Shown piece after piece: positions 16,712-25,615 of a stretch of 64,000 nucleotides of DNA (its first letter is position 1; every line of letters starts with the position of its first letter). The translations under genes were made by a program, and so were the position numbers. Source of the stretch: Nostoc sp. CHAB 5824 (GTDB lineage: Bacteria; Cyanobacteriota; Cyanobacteriia; Cyanobacteriales; Nostocaceae). The notes under the pieces are model-generated. The model did not search any database. It worked only from the letters and a program-made list of their open reading frames with translations, and was not told where the DNA came from. The DNA lies in assembly GCF_020829665.1 (NCBI RefSeq), contig NZ_JAIVFT010000002.1, positions 620,001-684,000 on the forward strand, in the 5' to 3' direction.

Positions 16712-18886
16712 TTATTCTCTCCATAGCGCCACTTGCTGTTTGAGTTCTTTCATATCTAAATAATCGCTAGCAAAAGCTTTTCGTAAAAGTGGATGAGGAA
16801 TAAATTGATCGTACTTTTGAATTTCTGGTGCTTCGGAAGTACTAACTAAATCTTCAGAGCTAATTCTTTGCTCACACAATGAACTAATTTCATGATAAAG
16901 AGATTTAAATTTATCCTTGCCTAATTTAATTGTTAAATAATAGGGATTTACTCCGCCAACATTTGTAATTTCCAAAGATTCTCGACAGTAGGAGTTGAGT
17001 AATCTTTCTAAAGTTCGGTAAGCAACCGTACCCATCCAGGGAAAAATACAGCATTTACCTTTTTCTAATAGCACGATATTTTGTTTATCTAATCCAACCT
17101 GGTGCACCAAATGGCGAACTTTACGTAAGCGTTGTAAAGCATTTTTTTGTAAATAAGTATACTCGACGTTCTCGAATAAAACTTGCTGCATTCGTTGCAA
17201 AACTTTGGTGTGAATCGTACCACTACCACCACGCCAATAAATACTAGCTTTACCCTCAGATTGTTTAACAAAAATAGCCTTCTTTTTAAAGTCAACTTCT
17301 ACGACTTCCCAAGTTCTCCCAGCTAAAGCAAATTGATTTCCAACAGCAGGCGGCATGACGATACTGCCAATTTGCGTTGCACCTTCTTTAACAATATATT
17401 CTTGCTGTTCAGCAAAGACAGCGTAAAACTGAAATTTTCTCACAACCTTTTCTCCTGCCAAACCCAGGATTAATTTACCTTGTTCAGTATGCTGAATATG
17501 ACCAATATCAATTAAATAGCGTAGCAATAGTTGGAAATCCTCTTTTAAAATAGCAGCAAAGGGCGGCAAACTAAAAATTTGTTTAGCTAGTGCATTAGGT
17601 GAAAGTTCTCCCGTTGCTGTTAAAATACTCATTGTTTGGTGATAAAGCAAACTCAAAGGATATTTAATTTGTCTTATTGGTTCAATCCATTGCTCCTCTA
17701 AATAAAGTTGAATGATAGCAATAGACTGCAAAAGTTGCCAAGGTATTTGCTCTGGGAGAGAAGCTTCTGGCAATGGTTTATCTTCAGCACAGATAAAGCG
17801 CATATCGGCAGCTTCACCTCTTCTACCACTACGTCCTAAACGCTGTAAAAAGCTAGCTACAGATAAGGGTGATTCTAACTGAATAACTCGCTCTAAATGA
17901 CCAATATCTATACCTAATTCTAAAGTCAGAGTGGCGGCAGTTACAGCTGGATTGTTAGCCTCACGCATCGCATTCTCAGCTGCTTGCCGTAAGCTAGCAG
18001 ATATACTCCCATGATGCACATGATATATATCTGGTAGTTTTTGTTCTGTGGCAATTTGTCGTAAAGATGCTATTACAGATTCAGTTCGCGTGCGATTATT
18101 AGCAAATATCAGGCATTTGCGAAATTTGCTGAGGTTGAAAATATATTGTTCATAATCTGTTGCCTCTGATTCATCTACTTCATCACTAATATAAAAATGT
18201 TCTACAGCTAGTTTAATTTGGCGTTTTATCCCGTCCATTGGCGGTGTAATTACTGGATTTTCTGTTCCAGAACGTAACCAATTCTCAGCTATTGAGTAAT
18301 CACCAAGAGTTGCTGATAAACCAATACGGCGCGGTTGTTTTTGCGTCAATTTTGCTAAACGTTGTAATTGGCAAATAATTTGACAACCGCGTTCGGAACC
18401 CATAAAAGCGTGAATCTCATCAATAATGACAAATTTTAAATCACCAAATAAGCGAAGGAGGTCGTTATTTTTGTTAATTAACAAACTTTCTAGAGATTCT
18501 GGTGTAATTTGTAGAATGCCTTGAGGATTCTTTAAAAGTTTGCTTTTTCGAGTTTGAGAAACATCACCGTGCCAGTGACAGACTGGAATATCTGTTTCTT
18601 GGAGTAAGTCGTTGAGGCGCTCAAATTGATCGTTAATTAAAGCTTTAATTGGACTAATATATAATGCCCCTATGCTTGCAGCAGGATTAGCATGTAATAA
18701 AGTCAAAACTGGCAGAAAGGCTGCTTCTGTTTTACCCGCAGCAGTTGCAGCAGTAATTAGCAAGTGAGCATCAGTGTCAAATATAACTTGACAAGCGGCA
18801 ATTTGAATTGGTCGTAATTCAGTCCACTGATGATGATAAATATATTCTTGGATGAAGGGTGCAAGTCGGCTAAAGGCATCGCTCAT
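16712..18886 (-). CDS. DEAD/DEAH-box helicase, Lhr-like
   Basis: A 724-residue superfamily 2 helicase. Motif Q/I: LRPIQIAACQ and TAATAAGKTEAAFLP; Ia: ISPIKALINDQ; II: DEIHAF; III: GLSATLGD; IV-VI: FANNRTRTE, TLELGIDIGHLERV and QRLGRSGRRGEAADMRF. The C-terminal half (from about residue 410) contains winged-helix and beta-barrel-like sequence (GNQFALAGRTWEVVEVDFKKKAIFV), the architecture of Lhr-core/Lhr-like helicases. Likely 3'-5' nucleic acid unwinding in repair. No metallophosphoesterase or ligase partner, as found beside many Lhr genes, is adjacent. Confidence 0.88.
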   Translation of the reverse strand: MSDAFSRLAPFIQEYIYHHQWTELRPIQIAACQVIFDTDAHLLITAATAAGKTEAAFLPVLTLLHANPAASIGALYISPIKALINDQFERLNDLLQETDIPVCHWHGDVSQTRKSKLLKNPQGILQITPESLESLLINKNNDLLRLFGDLKFVIIDEIHAFMGSERGCQIICQLQRLAKLTQKQPRRIGLSATLGDYSIAENWLRSGTENPVITPPMDGIKRQIKLAVEHFYISDEVDESEATDYEQYIFNLSKFRKCLIFANNRTRTESVIASLRQIATEQKLPDIYHVHHGSISASLRQAAENAMREANNPAVTAATLTLELGIDIGHLERVIQLESPLSVASFLQRLGRSGRRGEAADMRFICAEDKPLPEASLPEQIPWQLLQSIAIIQLYLEEQWIEPIRQIKYPLSLLYHQTMSILTATGELSPNALAKQIFSLPPFAAILKEDFQLLLRYLIDIGHIQHTEQGKLILGLAGEKVVRKFQFYAVFAEQQEYIVKEGATQIGSIVMPPAVGNQFALAGRTWEVVEVDFKKKAIFVKQSEGKASIYWRGGSGTIHTKVLQRMQQVLFENVEYTYLQKNALQRLRKVRHLVHQVGLDKQNIVLLEKGKCCIFPWMGTVAYRTLERLLNSYCRESLEITNVGGVNPYYLTIKLGKDKFKSLYHEISSLCEQRISSEDLVSTSEAPEIQKYDQFIPHPLLRKAFASDYLDMKELKQQVALWRE

Positions 18887-18930
18887 GTTTTTTATGAATA
18901 ATTAGTAATAGGTAATGAAGAGTAGCTAGT

Positions 18931-19467
18931 ATGACACCTGATAAATCAAACAACAGTAGTGGAATTGAAGTCGATAGAATTTACTTTGAAACCTTAGTGT
19001 CAGAGCGAAAGTATAATCTTCCAATATTTGGGGAAGAAACACCTATTAAATTTGGAGCAAGAATTACTAATAACTCATCAACTCCTTATCGATTTGAATT
19101 ACCACAGTTTGTACCAGAAATATTAAATCCACATGGAAACCCTATGGAAATGAGTTTTGGTAGGAATGCAACCAGATTTGTAGAAGAGTCAGATATTCCT
19201 TTAATGATGTTGGGGGAAAGTTTGGAGTATTGGATGGATGCAAAATTCAAGTGGTATAGCAAAAATTGTATTCAGCTTACAGGTTATGCATTGTACGGAG
19301 GAATTTTGAGTTTTTACAACTTTCAGCCAACTAAATATCAGATTCGGATGAAATATGTCAATGATTTATCCACGCGAAAAGTTCGTTTATTCACAGGCTC
19401 TACAGAATACCGCGATTTTTGGACTGGTCAAATTGCCACAAATTTTGTCAATTTTCGTTTGAGATAA
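18931..19467 (+). CDS. Conserved hypothetical protein, beta-rich
   Basis: A 178-residue cytosolic protein I do not recognise. It has no signal peptide or membrane segment. Pattern of alternating hydrophobics and the phrase FGARITNNSSTPYRFELPQF followed by LGESLEYWMDAKFKW suggests an immunoglobulin-like beta sandwich. It is divergent from the helicase gene, with 44 bases between the starts. Translation from ATG 18931 is open to 19467. Confidence 0.6.
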   Translation: MTPDKSNNSSGIEVDRIYFETLVSERKYNLPIFGEETPIKFGARITNNSSTPYRFELPQFVPEILNPHGNPMEMSFGRNATRFVEESDIPLMMLGESLEYWMDAKFKWYSKNCIQLTGYALYGGILSFYNFQPTKYQIRMKYVNDLSTRKVRLFTGSTEYRDFWTGQIATNFVNFRLR

Positions 19468-19610
19468 TTCTAAAAAGCAATATTTTTTTTGTTTTAAGGG
19501 AGCAGTAAAATATTAAAGTTAAGCAGTTATAGCGCTATTGACTCAAGGCAGATTAACAATCGTCAGTCAAACTAAAGTAACAGAGACAAGTATATAATGA
19601 GGCAAAAACC

Positions 19611-20048
19611 ATGAATAAGTATAAGGAAATATTACGAGTAGTTCTTGCTATATGCATCATTGTGGTTGGAGTGACACACTTCCTTGTTCCAGAAGAATAT
19701 GTCAAAATTGTGCCGCTGCAACTACCTTACCCTTTAGGATTAGTTTATCTGAGTGGCTTTTATGAAATTTTGGGTGGTATCGGCTTATTAGTCCCGCCTG
19801 TAAGTCAAGCTGCTGCTTGGGGACTTCTTGCTCTTTTTATTGCTGTTTACCCTGCCAATATTAATATGGCGGTTAATCTTATTAAGATTGAACATATACC
19901 AAATTCACCTTGGGTACACGTAGTTAGACTTCCCCTTCAAGCTGTTTTAATTGCTTGGGCTTGGTGGTACACGAAATCTTCTGATTGGGAAAAACAAGCT
20001 TCTATTATTCCTAAGTCACTCATTCCTAAAGAATTAAAATTGAAATAA
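19611..20048 (+). CDS. DoxX-like membrane protein
   Basis: A 145-residue protein with four membrane helices (about 8-25, 43-63, 67-86 and 105-122) and the small helical layout of DoxX/DoxD-like proteins. ILRVVLAICIIVVGVTHFLVPEEYVKIVP and GFYEILGGIGLLVPPVSQAAAWGLLALF are characteristic. The function of this class is not settled; some members take part in thiosulfate oxidation or redox membrane complexes. Followed after 22 bases by a DUF2808 gene on the same strand. Confidence 0.8.
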   Translation: MNKYKEILRVVLAICIIVVGVTHFLVPEEYVKIVPLQLPYPLGLVYLSGFYEILGGIGLLVPPVSQAAAWGLLALFIAVYPANINMAVNLIKIEHIPNSPWVHVVRLPLQAVLIAWAWWYTKSSDWEKQASIIPKSLIPKELKLK

Positions 20049-20070
20049 GTGCGTTTTTTATATCTGAATC

Positions 20071-20658
20071 ATGCGTGTTGCAACTTTGTTTGGAATAACA
20101 CTCTCGTTAGCAATCGGTATTGGGGAAGTAACGATTCCGGTGACTCAAGCGGTGCAGCTTAGAGATGGCACTGTCTACTTTGTCCAACCGCCGAAACTTG
20201 TTGAGGCGACGACTACTTATAAAGATGTGAATGTTTGGGGCGCAACTTACTACTTTACTATTAACGTGCCGGACAATGCTGGAGAATCCCTTCAGAAGGT
20301 AACGATCGCACAGAAGGAAGGAGCAGAAAACATCCGCTATGATCTTAATGATACCCGCGCATTTGTCGGAATGAGCGATGCCTGGGGCGGGCTACGCCTA
20401 CGCAAAGAATCTCAGCTAACACTAGGCCCAGTCACAGCAGAAAGCAAGACACGAACAGTTACTGTGAACTTTGAGCCGCCTGTAACTCCGGGACAGACAG
20501 TTACAATCGCCCTCCGCCCTGTGAAGAATCCCAGCTTTTCAGGTGTCTACTTATTGGGTGTGACAGCGTTTCCGGTGGGTGAGAAATCCCACGGACAATT
20601 TCTCGGCTTTGGACGATTTCAGTTTTACAGCAATAGAAGTAACTGGTGGTTTCCATAA
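20071..20658 (+). CDS. DUF2808 exported protein with in-frame repeat insertion
   Basis: A 195-residue protein with an N-terminal signal peptide (about 1-27, FGITLSLAIGIGEVTIPVTQA) and the DUF2808 domain common in cyanobacterial exported proteins: VQLRDGTVYFVQPPKL, YYFTINVPDNAGESLQKVTI, ITVNFEPPVTPGQ-like region, SGVYLLGVTAFPVGE and a C-terminal GRFQFYSN. Probably periplasmic or cell-wall associated, function unknown. Residues 102-112 (SDAWGGLRLRK) are encoded by a dispersed palindromic repeat; other DUF2808 proteins should lack them. Confidence 0.85.
   Translation: MRVATLFGITLSLAIGIGEVTIPVTQAVQLRDGTVYFVQPPKLVEATTTYKDVNVWGATYYFTINVPDNAGESLQKVTIAQKEGAENIRYDLNDTRAFVGMSDAWGGLRLRKESQLTLGPVTAESKTRTVTVNFEPPVTPGQTVTIALRPVKNPSFSGVYLLGVTAFPVGEKSHGQFLGFGRFQFYSNRSNWWFP
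20374..20406 (+). repeat. 33-bp palindromic repeat inserted in frame (family C)
   Basis: Same repeat as at 3921-3953, differing in two bases of the 33 (gcctccggc against gcctggggc), and read in the same frame to give SDAWGGLRLRK. Host genes are unrelated. See also 59726-59754 and the inverted copy at about 39795-39825. Confidence 0.8.
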
Positions 20659-20822
20659 GCATCACCATGTCAATGCTATGAACAACGCTTTGCATGGTAA
20701 CGAATCATGAACGCTTAATCTCATTGATAACCAATAGGACAAGTGAGCCATCGCTTGCAGAATTTCGAGATAACTCTATATCTAAAGAGTAGAATTAATG
20801 AGCCTATAAGGAAAGTGTTTTT

Positions 20823-21413
20823 ATGAGCATCCCACTTTTAGACCAGCCTACAGAAGAAAAACTGGTAACTCTCAAGGATGTTTCTTGGGAGCAATTCAAA
20901 GGGATTGAGTCACAACTTCAAGACAACCGCAATGTTAGACTGTTTTATTTGTCAGGAATTTTAGAAATAATATCGCCCATTGGAGATAAACATGAGAAAG
21001 TAAAAAGTACTGTTGGCTTGCTACTAGAAGCTTACATGAAACAGTTGGGTATCCGGTTTTACAAACGTGGTGGTTTCACTCTAGAAGAACCTGGGTATGC
21101 TTCTGCTACACCAGATGAGTCTTACAGTATTGGTACAGAAAGGGAAGTTCCTGATATTGTTATTGAAATTATCGTCACTAGCGGAAGCATTAACAGGAAG
21201 GAGTTATACAAACCGAAAAAAGTGCCTGAAGTCTGGTTTTGGAAATCTAACTCTATACAAATATTCCGTCTTAACGAACAGGGCGAGTATGAAGAAGTAA
21301 ATCGGAGTGGGTTTTTTCCAAATTTAGACCCCGCTTTACTGTTGCGTTATATCGCAATGCCTGACCAGTACGATGCTATTGTTGAATTTGAGCAGGCGAT
21401 CCAAAATCAATAA
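20823..21413 (+). CDS. Uma2-family (DUF820) protein
   Basis: A 196-residue Uma2-family protein: NVRLFYLSGILEIISPIGDKHEK (substrate-binding N-terminal block), FYKRGGFTLEEPGYASATPDESY, and the nuclease-like core EVPDIVIEIIVTSGSINRKELYKPKKVPEVWFWK with the acidic-x-lysine arrangement typical of the fold. It converges with another, only distantly similar, Uma2 gene four bases away. Start ATG 20823 follows a GGAAAG-type ribosome site. Confidence 0.88.
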   Translation: MSIPLLDQPTEEKLVTLKDVSWEQFKGIESQLQDNRNVRLFYLSGILEIISPIGDKHEKVKSTVGLLLEAYMKQLGIRFYKRGGFTLEEPGYASATPDESYSIGTEREVPDIVIEIIVTSGSINRKELYKPKKVPEVWFWKSNSIQIFRLNEQGEYEEVNRSGFFPNLDPALLLRYIAMPDQYDAIVEFEQAIQNQ

Positions 21414-21417
21414 ATAT

Positions 21418-21996
21418 TTATCCCCAGATTATTTGTAAATTTAAAACAAATGTTGGTAAAACATCTTCTCCTGATAATTCTTGTGGAGATGCTAATATTT
21501 CTATTGGTTTACCAATACGAGAGATTTCTACCTGACGCATTTTCGGATTAATTAACCAGCCTAATTTAACTCCGTTATCGATATATTCCTGCATTTTTGC
21601 TTGCGTTTCTCGCAAACTATCGCTTGGTGACATTAACTCTAAAACAAAATCTGGTGCAATAGGCGGAAACTTTTCTTGTTCTTCGGGTGTGAGTGTATTC
21701 CATCTCTCTTTTCTTATCCAAGCTACATCAGGAGAACGGTTGGCACCATTGTGAAGTTTAAAGCAGGTGGAAGAATCAAAGCAAATTCCTAGTTTAGTTT
21801 GGCGATTCCAAATCACAAAATCTGCCGAAATTTCACAGTTACGATTTCCAGTCTCTCCGCCTGTAGGTGGCATTATTAGTAGTTTTCCCTCTGCATTACG
21901 TTCAAATTTGACTTCAGGGTTTTCCCGACAAAGTAGATAAAATTGGTTGTCGGTGAGTTGGATGATGGGGTTCAAGTTGACGGTGATAGCTGTCAT
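21418..21996 (-). CDS. Uma2-family (DUF820) protein
   Basis: A 192-residue Uma2 protein of the second common type: FYLLCRENPEVKFERNAEGKLLIMPPTGGETGNRN, FDSSTCFKLHNGANRSPDVAWIRKERW, and the core FPPIAPDFVLELMSPSDSLRETQAKMQEYIDNGVKLGWLINP with the presumed active-site D, E and K. Function unknown despite the endonuclease-like fold. Convergent with the preceding Uma2 gene. Confidence 0.9.
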   Translation of the reverse strand: MTAITVNLNPIIQLTDNQFYLLCRENPEVKFERNAEGKLLIMPPTGGETGNRNCEISADFVIWNRQTKLGICFDSSTCFKLHNGANRSPDVAWIRKERWNTLTPEEQEKFPPIAPDFVLELMSPSDSLRETQAKMQEYIDNGVKLGWLINPKMRQVEISRIGKPIEILASPQELSGEDVLPTFVLNLQIIWG

Positions 21997-22150
21997 GGGG
22001 ATTATCTTGGAGATGACATCAATTATAGAAAAATCAGTTATTTGGGAAAAAGATGGAGTTGTTGAGCCGGTACATGTCTTTAATAAATTCTACTAACCAA
22101 ATCAAATAACCTGCTTTAATACAAAATAGCCACTGTATCGCATACCTGTT

Positions 22151-23146
22151 ATGTCCGCTGACTATCTGACACCAGAACAACGTGCATTCATATCCCGATA
22201 TCGAGAAAAATGGCAACATATTGGGCTATCCACTGAACGCATCAACCAGCAACACGCTACAGATGCAGTTCGAGCAATATATACTGCACTCGAACTCACC
22301 GAACCTGAAATAATTATCGTTGATAGCCCTAACGCTGCCTTCGAGTACATCTGGGATTTGCTCAAAGTTAATTCCCAGACAATCCTGGGTGATGCTATAG
22401 ATAGTTCGTATTGGAGTAGAATCTACAGTAATTTACAATCAGATTTGCTTGTACGATTACCTGTTGATTTACAAACAAATTTACATTCGTTGTTTGACAA
22501 TCATCTGGCAAAAGAGTATGCAAATTTACTTCAAGACCAGTTAGAAACACAGTGGCGAAATGTTTTTGAACAACACTTTGGTAGGCGCGACCGCCACTTT
22601 ATTAAAAATATATTTTCTTCGTGCCGAAAACCTGAAATTTTAATCGCAGGAGGTAGTTATTTTGACTTTTGTATTCATAGTTTAAACTACCACCAATTTA
22701 AACACAAACTATTAATTTTAGAAGAGTTTGTTAAGAATTGCGGCTGGACTTTCTTTTTTCAGAATATTGCGATTATCTCCAACCATTCGACCACAATCAA
22801 TATTGATAGCAACAACCATATCCACGCCGAGGATACACCTGCGATAGCGTTTACAGATGGATATAACTTGTATGCACACCACGGTGAACTAAAGCTCGAA
22901 CGCACGCGTCAACTAATCGATGATATCGGCTGGGCACACTTATTAGAAAAAATGAACACAGTCGAAATTGATTCCTGGGAAGAATACAAGTTGTTACGTA
23001 TCGTTAGAGAGCGAATTAATGTCCAGCCTATGCAGTTTCTCAAAGCGACAAATCCCAATACAGGAGAAGTGCGCGTTTCTAGGGTGTCTATGCGGTTCGC
23101 GTCTGCTATTGAGGCGGTACGCTGGGTAAACCAAGGCAGAACTTAG
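22151..23146 (+). CDS. Hypothetical protein, DUF6745-like
   Basis: A 331-residue cytosolic protein. The N-terminal 60 residues are helical (LTPEQRAFISRYREKWQHIGLSTERI), and the later AEDTPAIAFTDGYNLYAHHGELKLERTRQLIDDIGWAHLLEK resembles a domain of unknown function (DUF6745-like) that in other proteins reads 'dGPA..f.DGy.ly..hG'. I am not certain of that assignment. The C-terminus (RVSMRFASAIEAVRWVNQGRT) is encoded by a GC-richer stretch that may be repeat-derived. Five bases before the next gene, so possibly co-transcribed with it. Confidence 0.55.
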   Translation: MSADYLTPEQRAFISRYREKWQHIGLSTERINQQHATDAVRAIYTALELTEPEIIIVDSPNAAFEYIWDLLKVNSQTILGDAIDSSYWSRIYSNLQSDLLVRLPVDLQTNLHSLFDNHLAKEYANLLQDQLETQWRNVFEQHFGRRDRHFIKNIFSSCRKPEILIAGGSYFDFCIHSLNYHQFKHKLLILEEFVKNCGWTFFFQNIAIISNHSTTINIDSNNHIHAEDTPAIAFTDGYNLYAHHGELKLERTRQLIDDIGWAHLLEKMNTVEIDSWEEYKLLRIVRERINVQPMQFLKATNPNTGEVRVSRVSMRFASAIEAVRWVNQGRT

Positions 23147-23151
23147 CAATC

Positions 23152-23880
23152 ATGAGTCAGAATATTGGCGCTGCCAAAATTTCTATTATTATTCCGGCTA
23201 TTAATGAAGCGGGTAATATCAAAGAAGCGATACCTACAATAAGCTCTGCCAATGTCTGTACTCAAAGTACAAATATAGAAGTAATTGTGGTTGATGGTGG
23301 CTCTCAAGATGATACTATTGCGATCGCTCAGTCTTTAGGTGTCAAAGTTATCTCATCGTCTCCCGGTCGTGCTGTGCAAATGAACACGGGTGCTATAGCT
23401 GCTACCGGGGATATTCTCTTATTTCTCCATGCAGATAGCCGTTTGCCTGCTGGGTTTGATGATATGATTCGCACAGCGCTACAACAGCCTGGGACTGTGG
23501 CTGGTGCCTTTAAATTGCGGATTGATGCGTCACTTTTGAGTTTACGATGGGTGGAGTGGGGAGTAAATTTGCGATCGCATTTTTATCAAATGCCTTATGG
23601 CGACCAAGCAATTTTTTTAACTAAGGAAGTATTTCAGCAAATAGGCGGCTTTCCCGAATTGCCTATCATGGAAGACTTTGAACTCATGCGTCGTTTAAAA
23701 CGCATCGGACGCGTTGTAATTATTCCCACACCAGTTGTCACCTCAGCGCGTAGATGGTTGCAAAAGGGAGTATTGAAAACTACGTTACTTAATCAAATAG
23801 TAATTATTGCTTATTTACTCGGCGTTTCCCCTGAGCGAATTCGTCGCTGGTATCGCCGAGAAAAATTTAAGAGAATTTAA
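23152..23880 (+). CDS. Glycosyltransferase family 2, TIGR04283 type
   Basis: A 242-residue GT-A fold glycosyltransferase. ISIIIPAINEAGNIKEAI is the family N-terminus, EVIVVDGGSQDDT the nucleotide-binding loop, LLFLHADSRLP the DxD-type metal site, and GDQAIFLTKEVFQQIGGFPELPIMEDFELMRRLKR the acceptor/catalytic block. The phrase SPGRAVQMNTGAIAATGD is typical of the TIGR04283 group. The acceptor is unknown; a membrane-proximal helix (LNQIVIIAYLLGVSP) is near the C-terminus. It overlaps nothing and is followed by a 21-bp repeat. Confidence 0.88.
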   Translation: MSQNIGAAKISIIIPAINEAGNIKEAIPTISSANVCTQSTNIEVIVVDGGSQDDTIAIAQSLGVKVISSSPGRAVQMNTGAIAATGDILLFLHADSRLPAGFDDMIRTALQQPGTVAGAFKLRIDASLLSLRWVEWGVNLRSHFYQMPYGDQAIFLTKEVFQQIGGFPELPIMEDFELMRRLKRIGRVVIIPTPVVTSARRWLQKGVLKTTLLNQIVIIAYLLGVSPERIRRWYRREKFKRI

Positions 23881-23923
23881 GCTGTTTCTCATGTGGGTAG
23901 TATATCTTAAGGGCATTGGATTT

Positions 23924-24007
23924 GAGCCTCAGAAGGTCAACGTCGAGCCTCAGAAGGTCAACATCGAGCCTCAGAAGGTCAACGTCGAGCCTCGGAAGGT
24001 GAAACTA
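23924..24007 (+). repeat. Four tandem copies of a 21-bp repeat
   Basis: Four copies of gagcctcagaaggtcaacgtc lie end to end; the first three differ only at one base and the last is degenerate (gagcctcggaaggtgaaacta). The unit is seven codons (EPQKVNV), and the whole array is open in that frame inside a possible 39-codon reading frame from ATG 23891 to TAA 24010, two bases before the next gene. It may be a non-coding minisatellite or a tiny leader gene. Confidence 0.8.
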
Positions 24008-24012
24008 TAAAA

Positions 24013-24771
24013 ATGAAGAAGCGTTTGTTAAATTCCAAACTCAAACTACTACTCTTAAGTTGCCTAATTGCCACTCTCATAATTGTCGCTAAACAATTCA
24101 ACTTTCAGGGACTTTTACAAACCTCAGTCATTTGGGTTGAGAGTCTTGGCGTTTTAGGGCCTATCGCCTACATAGTCATTTACAACTTGGGAACATTACT
24201 GTTTATCCCCGGTTCCCTCCTAACGCTCAAAGGTGGTTGTCTGTTTGGATTATTTTGGGGGTCAATATATGTGCTAATTGCTGCAATAGTCGGAGCAACC
24301 TTGGCTTTTCTCATTGGACGCTACCTTTCGCGGGATTGGGTTTCTCGACAAATAGACAAACATCCTAAATTTAAAGCGATTGATTTAGCAGTTGCTAAAG
24401 AGGGATGGAAAATTGTCTTGCTGACTCGTCTCTGTCCCGTTTTTCCTTTCAATTTATTGAATTATGCTTTTGGAGTAACACAGGTTTCCCTCAAAGACTA
24501 TATATTAGGTTCTTTCGGCATCATTCCCGGCACTTTAATGTACGTTTATATTGGTTCGTTAGCTGGTAATCTTGCTATGACTAACACATCTCATCAACCA
24601 ATTACTCCAGAAACTCAAGTCTGGCAATGGGTAATGCGAGTAGTTGGGTTGATTGCTACCGTTGCCATGACTGTGTATATCACAAAAGTTGCTCAAAAAG
24701 CATTAGCTCAAAGTGTGGCATTAGAAGAAATAACAATCCATGACAAAACTAACAATCATTCAGATATTTAA
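24013..24771 (+). CDS. TVP38/TMEM64 (VTT-domain) membrane protein
   Basis: A 252-residue integral membrane protein. After an N-terminal anchor (about 11-28) comes GVLGPIAYIVIYNLGTLLFIPGSLLTLKGGCLFGLFWGSIYVLIAA, the VTT/DedA-like re-entrant domain, then FLIGRYLSRDWV and LLTRLCPVFPFNLLNYAFGVTQVSLKDYILGS with the conserved Arg and Phe-Pro-Phe. Members are likely lipid scramblases or transporters of the cytoplasmic or thylakoid membrane. Its 3' end overlaps the next, paralogous gene by 32 bases. Confidence 0.92.
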   Translation: MKKRLLNSKLKLLLLSCLIATLIIVAKQFNFQGLLQTSVIWVESLGVLGPIAYIVIYNLGTLLFIPGSLLTLKGGCLFGLFWGSIYVLIAAIVGATLAFLIGRYLSRDWVSRQIDKHPKFKAIDLAVAKEGWKIVLLTRLCPVFPFNLLNYAFGVTQVSLKDYILGSFGIIPGTLMYVYIGSLAGNLAMTNTSHQPITPETQVWQWVMRVVGLIATVAMTVYITKVAQKALAQSVALEEITIHDKTNNHSDI

Positions 24772-25516
24772 AAGTATTGATGCCAAAAACTTGCAGAAGT
24801 TTTTTAGCTTAAGTGGATTAATATTACTGATATTGGCGAGCGCTTTCGCATTAAACACAGACTCGGCTTTTGCACAAGAATCTGTAAATCCAAATTCTTT
24901 CAATCCCCAAGGCATTTTACGGAACTCGTTGCAGTGGATTGATAGCCTGGGTGCGTTGGGAGCCATAGCTTTTATTGCTCTTTACATTATCGCTACCGTC
25001 GCTTTTTTCCCAGGTTCTATTCTCACCTTGGGTTCTGGTGTGATTTTTGGTGCAGTTTGGGGTTCTCTCTACGTGTTTATTGGTGCAACCCTTGGTGCTA
25101 CTGCTGCTTTTCTTGTGGGGCGTTATTTAGCAAGGGGCTGGGTTGCTCGGAAAATTGCAGATAATAAAAAATTTGCCGCCATTGACCAAGCTGTTGGTAG
25201 AGAAGGATTAAAAATTGTCCTGTTAACGCGACTGTCCCCGATATTTCCTTTTAATTTATTAAACTATGCCTTTGGCATCACAGGAGTTTCACTTAAAGAT
25301 TACTTCATCGGCTCTGTAGGCATGATTCCCGGAACCATTATGTACGTTTATATTGGTTCCCTTGCAGGTAATCTTGCCATGATTGGTACTGAAGCTCAAC
25401 CCACCAACCCGACTTTACAATGGACAATTCGGATTTTAGGTTTAATTGCCACAGTCGCCGTGACGATTTATATTACCCGTATTGCTCGGCAAGCTTTAGA
25501 AGATGAGGTTTTATAG
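24740..25516 (+). CDS. TVP38/TMEM64 (VTT-domain) membrane protein, second copy
   Basis: A 258-residue paralogue of the preceding gene (shared blocks: IDSLGALGAIAFIALYIIATVAFFPGSILTLGSG, LLTRLSPIFPFNLLNYAFGITGVSLKDYFIGS, IPGTIMYVYIGSLAGNLAM). It differs by having a longer N-terminus with a signal-like segment (LILLILASAFALNTDSAFA). Its ATG 24740 lies inside the upstream gene, so translation is probably coupled. This looks like an old tandem duplication in which one copy gained an export signal. Confidence 0.92.
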   Translation: MTKLTIIQIFKSIDAKNLQKFFSLSGLILLILASAFALNTDSAFAQESVNPNSFNPQGILRNSLQWIDSLGALGAIAFIALYIIATVAFFPGSILTLGSGVIFGAVWGSLYVFIGATLGATAAFLVGRYLARGWVARKIADNKKFAAIDQAVGREGLKIVLLTRLSPIFPFNLLNYAFGITGVSLKDYFIGSVGMIPGTIMYVYIGSLAGNLAMIGTEAQPTNPTLQWTIRILGLIATVAVTIYITRIARQALEDEVL

Positions 25517-25615
25517 CTTCTATCCTTTGAACTCTGTCACGAATTGAGGTTTGCAGATAAAACCCCAGGGCAAACGCATCTAAATTAACGTGAGTGTGGA
25601 ACCCGAAGATTCGCT

